Source: Oligoflexia bacterium
Lineage (GTDB): Bacteria > Bdellovibrionota > UBA1018
Reading direction: 5' to 3'
Length of the DNA: 64,000 nt
NCBI GenBank assembly: GCA_903895855.1
Contig: CAITVN010000132.1
Coordinates: 16,759-80,758 of the forward strand
Below, one piece after another: positions 27,294 to 33,997 of this stretch. Numbering within the stretch: the stretch's first letter is position 1; each line of letters starts with the position of its first letter. The notes under the pieces were generated by a model. That model did no database searches, was not told the DNA's origin, and saw only the letters and a list, made by a program, of their open reading frames with translations. The position numbers were made by a program, and so were the translations under genes.

Positions 27294-27330
27294 ACCCCAC
27301 GCCTTCAAAAAGCGTGGGGTTTTTGTTTTT
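27294..27330 (+). terminator. Rho-independent terminator after ald
   Basis: Stem ACCCCACGC (27294-27302) and GCGTGGGGT (27312-27320), 9-base loop, followed by TTTTGTTTTTT. A second short stem, TCACGAA and TTCGTGA around a 4-base loop, lies just upstream at 27242-27259. Confidence 0.92.
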
Positions 27331-27515
27331 TCTGTCGAGCTACCAGCATTGCAAGGGCACCAGACACTGACAATTCTGATCACGCAACACTTGTCGGCAC
27401 CTACGAGGTTCATTTATTGATGTCCGTTAAAAGCTCGAAAACGATTTACTATTCTAACTGGCTGTATTAAACACGCGCTCAACTTCTCATTCAAAAAAAT
27501 AGTGGATACAATCGA

Positions 27516-28259
27516 ATGACCAATCTTTATAGAAATTTTCTCACTGTGACAGTTGCCTTGAGTGCGGCATTGATTTTGAATTTGGGTTGTGCCGTTTCAT
27601 CGCACGAAACCGCTACTTCAAAGAAATCCACCCCCGAACCGGCGCCGTTGAAGATTGTCATTCCGCAAGCCCCAACCGTACCGACGCCAGAGAAACCGTC
27701 TTCGGTGATCAAATTATCGCCCGAAGAGCGAGCGCAATACTGTGCATTTTTTCTACCCCAAGAAAACGCAGAAGAAACCCAGCGTGTCTTAGAATCACTG
27801 AATGGCAAATGGGGAGAAACCCCTCTGCTTTGCGAACAACCGGGCGATAGTAGCGGTGATCCTCTTTCGGTTTTTAAACTAGACACCCGAATGAATCGTC
27901 TGGCCCTACCCGGGTTTAACGATGTATTTACGACTCACGTTGAGGTCACTTATCGTCGGGCTTGTGTGAGTCAACGTCTGGCTGACCCGGGATTTGAAAA
28001 TTTTCGGGTCGTTGAATGGGTAGAAACGAGTGGGGCAATCTCGGTGTTGGTGATCAAAGACCCTGATGCCAACGTAAGCAAAGAAACTCAATCGATCCAA
28101 ATTGTGAAAGCCCTGAACTATTACACTCAGCGTGACGCAGAAGACGTGAGAAAGAGCTATTCTACTGAGCTCCTCGAATCGTCTTATCCATCACCCACTC
28201 ACCCTATCAAAGTGGGCACTCTCAATCGGTGCGCACCTAGCGTTGCCTCGCCTAAATAG
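27516..28259 (+). CDS. Hypothetical lipoprotein
   Basis: A 247-residue protein with a lipoprotein signal (LSAALILNLGCAVSS, acylated cysteine at about residue 25), then a Pro/Thr-rich linker to about residue 65 and a domain of about 180 residues. The domain has cysteines at CAFFLPQENAEE, LLCEQPGD, RRACVSQRL and LNRCAPS that may form disulfides. No known family is recognised. It is probably attached to a membrane facing the periplasm or the outside. It stands alone between the ald terminator and the HNH region, with no partner visible. Confidence 0.65.
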   Translation: MTNLYRNFLTVTVALSAALILNLGCAVSSHETATSKKSTPEPAPLKIVIPQAPTVPTPEKPSSVIKLSPEERAQYCAFFLPQENAEETQRVLESLNGKWGETPLLCEQPGDSSGDPLSVFKLDTRMNRLALPGFNDVFTTHVEVTYRRACVSQRLADPGFENFRVVEWVETSGAISVLVIKDPDANVSKETQSIQIVKALNYYTQRDAEDVRKSYSTELLESSYPSPTHPIKVGTLNRCAPSVASPK

Positions 28260-28600
28260 AGATTGCGGTTCAAAAATCAAAATCAGCTTTCCCGGGAAAG
28301 TTCGAGCCCGGCGAAACGCCACGCCAAGCCACGCCCAGCTCTGGTACATCGAGAATTCGAAAGCTCAGTAGAAATTCTATGTACTCGGTCTGGACCCATT
28401 TTTCCTCTTGACATCATTCCGGTTCGTTTTCGAACTCACTCCAAAAGCTGCTATAAAATGGCTGCAAACAAGCACAAACAACAGCAGGCAGCGACTATCT
28501 ACCTTGCGACTCACCGTGAATAGTAGCCCCTTTTTTGAAGCCCACACCGGCCCAATGTGAGCGTTATGAGAGCCCCAAAATCCTGTGTTATTCAATCCAA
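28260..28600. other. Gene-free region before the HNH gene, with a perfect palindrome
   Basis: About 340 bases with no convincing gene; one open frame on the plus strand has no known family, no ribosome binding site and an odd composition. At 28287-28300 lies the 14-bp palindrome CTTTCCCGGGAAAG, which occurs again inside the HNH gene. A small stem GTTCG-TTTT-CGAAC is at about 28422-28435. Confidence 0.5.
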
Positions 28601-29788
28601 ATGAATTCATTAAAAAATCTGTCAGATCAAAAGTTAGTCGAAAATTTGCACGGCTTAATCACTGAAGAACGTCAGGTTTTGATTCAGATTCTTGGGCACC
28701 TCGCAGAAATTTGTCGGCGACGCCTACATTCAAAATTGGGGTATAGTTCTCTGTTCACTTTTTGTGTGAAAGAGCTGGGCTACACCGAATCACAGGCCCA
28801 AAGAAGGGTGCTTGCCATGAGAGCCATTCAAGTGATGCCTGAGTTAGAAACTAAGCTCTCGACAGGCAAACTCACCCTCGCAACGGTAAGCCTTGTTCAG
28901 TCGCACCTAAACGAACGAGAAAAAATTCAAGACTCCAAGGTAAACCTGAGTGATCGGACAAAGCTATTTGCTGACGTAGAAAATAAATCGAAGCGAGAAG
29001 TTGAGGGGTACTTAGCTACTCAAGCTGCCGCTAACCCAATACTGGCTAGGCATTTGACTCAACAAAAAGAGTCGATTCGCCAAATCGGAGTCATTGACGG
29101 CGAAGCTCTATTTGAACTGAAAATCAATATCTCAAAAAGATTACTCGACAAACTACGACGCATTCAAGACCTGAGTTCTCATACAGGCAAAACCGAAAAG
29201 CTCACTGGTCTGTTAGATTATTTGACTGAGGTGGTACTAGAGAAGATCGATCCCGCGCGAATTTCTCAGCGGATATCCGTAAAAAATCTGAAGAGGAACA
29301 AACAGTGCGAGCAGGGCACGCAAGGGCTCGCCCAAAAAAGTGAACCTAGCGCTGAACAAATAACTGCGCATGGCGCTGAACAGAAAAGTGCACTCGAAAT
29401 TTCCCTGAGAACTTTCCCGGGAAAGTTGAGCGAAGGCAAAACCCCTACTCTGCCTCCGCCCCTGAAACTGCGTCAGTCACTCTTACAGAAGCCACCTCAT
29501 TCGCCAAAGTCACCAACACAGCCTCTGCAGTTCGGCCGACGGCACATCCCCAAGCCGATTCAACGCGAGGTCTTTCAAAAATCTGAAGGTTGCTGCGGTT
29601 ACACCGACCCAAACTCAGGTAAGCGCTGCGGTGAAACCCGATACCTCGAGATTGACCACAAGACGCCGGTAGCTTTTGGCGGTGATCATTCGATCGACAA
29701 TTTACAATTGAGATGTCGGTCGCACAACCTCTTGGCAGCTATTCAGGTCTTTGGCCCCGAAAAGATGGGCAACTATTTGCGCAAATGA
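28601..29788 (+). CDS. HNH endonuclease-family protein
   Basis: A 395-residue protein. The N-terminal 100 residues are helical (LSDQKLVENLHGLITEERQV, then LHSKLGYSSLFTFCVKELGYTESQAQRRVLAMRAI), a pattern I associate with a family of HNH proteins common in Bdellovibrio-like genomes. A basic, Pro-rich linker follows. The C-terminal HNH domain has CCGYTDPNSGKRCGETRYLEIDHKTPVAFGGDHSIDNLQLRCRSHN in its core, with the E-IDHKTP histidine, the N in DNLQLRC and the last histidine in CRSHN, plus two cysteine pairs for zinc. The enzyme probably cuts DNA, but its role (defence, mobility or repair) is not evident. The ATG at 28601 is preferred to an earlier start. The perfect 18-bp palindrome at 29410-29427 lies inside the coding sequence. 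Confidence 0.82.
   Translation: MNSLKNLSDQKLVENLHGLITEERQVLIQILGHLAEICRRRLHSKLGYSSLFTFCVKELGYTESQAQRRVLAMRAIQVMPELETKLSTGKLTLATVSLVQSHLNEREKIQDSKVNLSDRTKLFADVENKSKREVEGYLATQAAANPILARHLTQQKESIRQIGVIDGEALFELKINISKRLLDKLRRIQDLSSHTGKTEKLTGLLDYLTEVVLEKIDPARISQRISVKNLKRNKQCEQGTQGLAQKSEPSAEQITAHGAEQKSALEISLRTFPGKLSEGKTPTLPPPLKLRQSLLQKPPHSPKSPTQPLQFGRRHIPKPIQREVFQKSEGCCGYTDPNSGKRCGETRYLEIDHKTPVAFGGDHSIDNLQLRCRSHNLLAAIQVFGPEKMGNYLRK
29410..29427. repeat. 18-bp perfect palindrome inside the HNH gene
   Basis: AACTTTCCCGGGAAAGTT is its own reverse complement. Its inner 14 bases are the same as the palindrome upstream of the gene at 28287-28300. It encodes TFPGKL in the linker before the HNH domain. Confidence 0.9.
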
Positions 29789-29896
29789 AAACCAAAGGAG
29801 CCGGCCGGGCCGTCGGCAGGGCCCGATTTATACCGCCCGGACTGTTGCCCAGCGCTCCACGGTCAGACCTACGACTGCTTCAGACGACAAAAGTAC

Positions 29897-29923
29897 TTGA
29901 CTATTTAAATCAACTGATATAAA
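29897..29923 (+). promoter_or_regulatory. Candidate sigma-70 promoter for the gene at 29950
   Basis: TTGACT and TATAAA are separated by 15 bases, slightly short of the usual 17. Transcription would begin about 20 bases before the ATG at 29950. Confidence 0.35.
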
Positions 29924-29949
29924 AGCCCACCCACTTGGAGAAAAACGCG

Positions 29950-30465
29950 ATGAACCACCTTTCAATCAAACCGATTTCTTTACTCACTGTAATGGCCGCC
30001 TTGCTTTCGAACTTCGCTATAGGCGACGTGAGTGTGACCACCATTTACAATTTAGGGTATAACGATTCATTCACTTTCTGGCGCGCGAAAGAGTGCAAAT
30101 CAGTAAGTAAGCCTTCTATGGAAGTTTCTGAGCGCCTGCTGTCATTTGAGCTGCTTCGCGACCAAGCCAAAGGCAAACCCAAAGCTGAAGCCTACCTAAA
30201 CGGTTCAGACAAGGGCATCGCAGAGGCCCAAGCCATGCAAGCTCAGGGTACACTTTGCGACGACGGCCGAGCCAACTTTTCTGAGTTGAGCGCTAGCGAC
30301 AAATTCGATTTGATCACCAACGGACTCGTCAAAACAAACGAACCCAAATTTCAGAACACTCAAGAACAGGCACCGACAGCTTGCAAATGGCCATTTTTAT
30401 CGTTTTTTCGAGGCACTAGCGAAGGCTGGGACCCTGCATCGATGGATCGCAGTTGTACGCACTAA
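29950..30465 (+). CDS. Hypothetical secreted protein
   Basis: A 171-residue exported protein. The signal peptide is SLLTVMAALLSNFAIG after a short polar start, with cleavage likely near residue 24. The mature part has four cysteines (RAKECKS, GTLCDDG, TACKWPF and DRSCTH), which may form two disulfides, and is otherwise polar. No family is recognised. It shares NDSFTxWxA with the end of the transglycosylase-like protein at 18613, though this may be chance. The ATG at 29950 has GGAG 9 bases upstream. A TTG at 29935 is the other start. Confidence 0.65.
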   Translation: MNHLSIKPISLLTVMAALLSNFAIGDVSVTTIYNLGYNDSFTFWRAKECKSVSKPSMEVSERLLSFELLRDQAKGKPKAEAYLNGSDKGIAEAQAMQAQGTLCDDGRANFSELSASDKFDLITNGLVKTNEPKFQNTQEQAPTACKWPFLSFFRGTSEGWDPASMDRSCTH

Positions 30466-30652
30466 GTCACTCAACCAATGAATATCCATAGATAATATTA
30501 ACACAGACTACACGAGCCAGGCCTGAAACCGGGCCTATTCACTCGCTAAAGCCTGACATCACCACTCATTACTTGACTTTTTTACTCAAGCATGCTAATG
30601 TCTGCTCCGTTCGATAACACCCTACCCAAGATCGCAGGGAAAAAGGGGGCTT

Positions 30653-31570
30653 ATGAATGAGCAGAACGTGGGCGATCAACACGCACACGAAGTGCGAAAC
30701 GAAGAGTCTGAGAGTGAGAATCTAATGTTTTTCAAAAAAGTGCCCCAGCCCCTAAAGAGCCGCCGAGACAAAAGTCTGAATCTTCTGCGCCAAACCCTGT
30801 CGTTTCGGCCCCACCTCTTGTCGAGCGTTATCAGCGCGGCAGCAATCATTTCATTGTCGGGCTGTAGCTCGCAAAGCCCCCAGCTGGATTCGTTTTCTTG
30901 GCTCTGGAAAAAGTCATACAACGCCCTAAAAAATGGCATCTTTGAACTTCAAGCAGACAACCCGACCAACCATAGGGCCCGCAAACTCAAAGCCACTAAC
31001 GATCACAACGAGTGGCCAATGCGGTGCCAATTTCCGGTCACCGTCTCGAACACGAACTCGCCGCAATCCCAAAAAACCTCAACCCAACTGTCGTGGAATA
31101 GCGTCCTGCCACATTCAAAGGTAACTAAGAAACTCAAACCCTATTCAATCGGAGTGAGTAGCGGCGAGACCTCCCAAATGAAGCTCAATTTTCCGCTCGA
31201 ATGCGAGCACTTCACGCACTCGCAGTTTCAAGCAAAATTGGCCCAAAAAATCAAAATTGACGCAACTTTTTCATCGGGACGAGAAAGCGCTTTTATTCAA
31301 GTGAGCTATAAAAACAACCTGAAAAACACCCCCATTAGCTGCGATGTCTCTTACCAGACAGAGTCGAAAAACTTTCTCGGAAAAATTGAGACTGCCCAGG
31401 GCAAGCTGACCCTAAACGACATTCAAAATGACAAAGTAGCAAAATCAGCGGTCGGAATTCCGTGGGGAACCCGACTGCACGACATCAAGTTGCAGTTTCC
31501 GGTTCGCTGCCACTATCAAGAAGAAATCAAATCACTACCGACCCTTGCGCAGCTAGGCAATTCAAACTAA
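30653..31570 (+). CDS. Hypothetical lipoprotein with a long N-terminal extension
   Basis: A 305-residue protein. A hydrophobic segment (LSSVISAAAIISLSGCSS) carries a lipobox with the cysteine at about residue 71, so about 50 polar residues precede the signal core. The start at 30653 has a strong AGGGGG ribosome binding site. The ATG at 30725 would give a more normal signal peptide but has no ribosome binding site. The mature protein has two similar-looking halves, each with a PLECEHF / PVRCHYQ-type cysteine ending a beta strand, and may be an immunoglobulin-like repeat. I do not recognise it. It is followed 11 bases later by the FliL-like gene. Confidence 0.62.
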   Translation: MNEQNVGDQHAHEVRNEESESENLMFFKKVPQPLKSRRDKSLNLLRQTLSFRPHLLSSVISAAAIISLSGCSSQSPQLDSFSWLWKKSYNALKNGIFELQADNPTNHRARKLKATNDHNEWPMRCQFPVTVSNTNSPQSQKTSTQLSWNSVLPHSKVTKKLKPYSIGVSSGETSQMKLNFPLECEHFTHSQFQAKLAQKIKIDATFSSGRESAFIQVSYKNNLKNTPISCDVSYQTESKNFLGKIETAQGKLTLNDIQNDKVAKSAVGIPWGTRLHDIKLQFPVRCHYQEEIKSLPTLAQLGNSN

Positions 31571-31581
31571 ACTAATCTTCA

Positions 31582-32166
31582 GTGGCAAAAAAAGAAGCAG
31601 ACGAGGCAAAACCAGCAGCTGAAGAAGCCCCCCCCAAACCAAGACCCCCAATGGGGCCGCTCATTCTAGGTTTATTAAGCGTGCTCTCGACGTTGGGTGC
31701 CCTGGGAGCCCTAGTTTACACTCGCCTCATCTATCACCGCCCTCTGATTACCGAGTCGTTAGAAAGAGACAAACTTCAAAAACACCAGACGGTCGTTGAG
31801 GCCGGAGCCAATTCAGGAACCGTCAAAATTGAACCCATCACACTCAATATTTTACCTGACGTTCCCGAGCCCGGTTCAAAAGAGGTGCCCCCCACCCATT
31901 TCTTGGTCATCGGATTTTCAGTCGAACTGAGAGACATCGGCGAAAAAGCTAAGTTCGACTCTGTCAAAACTTTTTTTCTCGATCGCACGATCTCGATGCT
32001 CGGATCAAAATCATTCAAAGACCTCGTCACCGTTCAAGGGCGCTATGTATTGAAAAGCCAGCTCATTGAAATGGCGAATGAATTGATGACCGATTTTCAC
32101 GGCGCATCGGTTGGCGAAATCCCCCTGATCACGAACCTCTACTTTACCCAGTTTCAAGTTCAGTAG
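31582..32166 (+). CDS. FliL-family protein
   Basis: A 194-residue protein with a polar Lys/Pro-rich N-terminus, one transmembrane segment at about 26-47 (LILGLLSVLSTLGALGALVY) and a periplasmic domain. The end, FHGASVGEIPLITNLYFTQFQVQ, is the FliL ending (V-x-x-VYFTEFVVQ), and THFLVIGFSVELRD is the central strand. FliL proteins surround flagellar stators and affect motor torque. No other flagellar gene is here, so it may be a stand-alone paralogue with another partner, for example a gliding or MotAB-type motor. The start is GTG at 31582 with no clear ribosome binding site. It follows the lipoprotein gene by 11 bases. Confidence 0.8.
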   Translation: MAKKEADEAKPAAEEAPPKPRPPMGPLILGLLSVLSTLGALGALVYTRLIYHRPLITESLERDKLQKHQTVVEAGANSGTVKIEPITLNILPDVPEPGSKEVPPTHFLVIGFSVELRDIGEKAKFDSVKTFFLDRTISMLGSKSFKDLVTVQGRYVLKSQLIEMANELMTDFHGASVGEIPLITNLYFTQFQVQ

Positions 32167-32247
32167 GCCCTCGCAGATACAGGTTAAACTACAATTCGAT
32201 TTTTTTTGAAAACTGACGCGGTATCAAGCCAAAAAGACATTTCGGGT

Positions 32248-32395
32248 ATTAGATTCTGCTGAAAAAGATTCATTTTGGCTTTAAACGAGAAAGAAGTTTC
32301 AGAAAAACCGGAGTTTACATAGAGTAAATGAGGATTTTTCTGAAACTTCTGACGAAGGTTAAAGACAAAAGGAACTTTTTCAGCCGAATCTATTA
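32248..32395. repeat. Long imperfect inverted repeat (about 72-bp arms, near-zero loop)
   Basis: The two halves of this stretch are largely reverse complements of each other. Blocks such as TAGATTC, GCTGAAAAAG and GAAGTTTCAGAAAAA on the left are matched exactly on the right, with short mismatched segments and an apparent one-base slip between. The tip is TTTAC/GTAAA. It sits between the FliL-like gene and the porin-like gene, and its right end touches the stop codon of the latter. It could be a strong bidirectional terminator, a structured RNA or a small inverted mobile repeat. Confidence 0.8.
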
Positions 32396-33946
32396 AAACT
32401 GAATGCCGGCTTTTAGGACAGCACCAAAGACGCTGCTAATTGGGTTTTCAACTGCGGTATTTGAGAACTTATAAAACGCCCCCGGAAAATACCAACCCAG
32501 ATCAAAGTTGAACGTGAAGTTATCATCCCAACGAAGACCAATACCGTAGTCCATTTCCCAACCTAAGAAAGTTTTCTGACTCAAGCCAGAAGCATCAGCA
32601 TAAAATTTCTTTTCCCAGGTGTTGTAAAAAAACTGACCATCGACCGCCGCCTGCTGGGCATTAGCGAAAGAAAATAGGCCTGAGAAATCCCATTTATCGA
32701 GGTGATAAGCACCACCAAACGAATAGTAGGTCGCATTGGTGATCGGATTGTCATACGGCGATCGAAGAACCGCGGCAGCATTGCCAGGGTTATTCGAAGT
32801 ATTGGGTCCAGCAAAATTGGCAAACTGATAATTGAACATCATCATGCCCATTTTGTAGTTAGGGTTGAAATAAAAACTCTTGATCTGTGCCGGAGTGGCT
32901 GACGTGTCGTTCGGCTGGCCTGGCGCGAGTCCAAATTTCGCATAAGTTTCAAAGCTCGAATTGATCTTCCAATCTGCCTCGGTAGCTAAAGCAAATGTTT
33001 TGTAAGGAATACCGCCAATATCACCGGCAGTAATCGGAACCTCAGCTCCGAAGCTCAATCCGCCCCACTTCTTCTTTCCGTAAATATCCCAAACATTGTA
33101 GTTCAAACTCGCGGGCGCACCCAGCGCCCCGAAAGTACCCCAAATCGGGTCTTGTGCAGCACCTGACACTCGTCTGACAAAATTCACTCCACCCTCAAAA
33201 TCCTCATCTGGGTTTTCGTATTTCATCACAAGAGAGTATTCGTTTAATCCACCAAATCCACCAATAGGAGTGCAAGGTACCGCACCCGTGCAAGCACCGC
33301 CAATGTTGTTGCCCGTTGAGTATTTGATAAAGGCAGGAGAAAACGTAAACGCCCCAAATTTCGATAGCAATCGAACCGTGTCACCGGTGGTTTGATAACG
33401 GTCGTAAAGTTTATCTCCGCTATTCCAAACGAGACCCAATCCCCAATGTAAAGGCGCACGACCCACTTGAACCACACCCACATCGGTCAGCAATTCAGCC
33501 CAAACTCTTTGAACGGTTAATGCAGAACCACGGCTTTGATTAGAGTAGAACTGGCGTTGATCAATACCGTAGGGGTAGCCACTGCCAAAAAACCCAGTCA
33601 ACGGATCGCCCGCCCACCATTCGCTCTTAATGAACAAATTGTCGTTCACAATCACCTTAGGTTTGAGCCTAAGAAAAAGAGTTTGAAAGGAAGCATGAGC
33701 ATCGCCGCCGCCAGGTATGTAATACCCACCCTTACCCACTCGAGCCGCGTCAGGGGTCACATTGGCAGAATCGAGGGCATACCCCCTCACCATATGATCT
33801 TCTGCCCAAAATTGGCCCGACCAATCGAGATCAAAGGCATGGGCAACTGAACCTGAATTAACTGAGAAAGTAAAAACTACTCCCAGCGTCAGACCGATAA
33901 AGAGGGTTGGTATTCGACTAACAGCTTTTGTTAAGTTTAGACTCAT
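32393..33946 (-). CDS. Porin-like outer-membrane beta-barrel protein
   Basis: A 517-residue protein with a signal peptide (LTLGVVFTFSVNSGSVAHAF, cleaved near residue 37). The mature protein consists of alternating hydrophobic and polar strands rich in Tyr, Phe and Trp (FDLDWSGQFWAEDHMVRGYA, LFIKSEWWAGD, WGLGLVWNSG), and it ends in a strand with C-terminal phenylalanine (GAVLKAGIQF), the outer-membrane signal. The size and pattern suggest a barrel of more than 16 strands, but no family is certain. It may be a channel or receptor. It is divergent from PBP1b with 51 bases between. Its stop codon is the last codon before a long hairpin that may end its transcript. Confidence 0.7.
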   Translation of the reverse strand: MSLNLTKAVSRIPTLFIGLTLGVVFTFSVNSGSVAHAFDLDWSGQFWAEDHMVRGYALDSANVTPDAARVGKGGYYIPGGGDAHASFQTLFLRLKPKVIVNDNLFIKSEWWAGDPLTGFFGSGYPYGIDQRQFYSNQSRGSALTVQRVWAELLTDVGVVQVGRAPLHWGLGLVWNSGDKLYDRYQTTGDTVRLLSKFGAFTFSPAFIKYSTGNNIGGACTGAVPCTPIGGFGGLNEYSLVMKYENPDEDFEGGVNFVRRVSGAAQDPIWGTFGALGAPASLNYNVWDIYGKKKWGGLSFGAEVPITAGDIGGIPYKTFALATEADWKINSSFETYAKFGLAPGQPNDTSATPAQIKSFYFNPNYKMGMMMFNYQFANFAGPNTSNNPGNAAAVLRSPYDNPITNATYYSFGGAYHLDKWDFSGLFSFANAQQAAVDGQFFYNTWEKKFYADASGLSQKTFLGWEMDYGIGLRWDDNFTFNFDLGWYFPGAFYKFSNTAVENPISSVFGAVLKAGIQF

Positions 33947-33997
33947 AGTAGAAATCAGTTCTATTGGTGACCGAAGTAACCGTCAAGGATAATCCCC

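Noticed and set aside
28263..28523. Open frame of 86 codons before the HNH gene
   Set aside because: Unusual composition (many Arg, His, Ser), no ribosome binding site and no recognisable domain.
29806..29825. Terminator after the HNH gene
   Set aside because: CGGGCC and GGCCCG can pair, but the following bases are not a T-run, so only a weak stem is supported.
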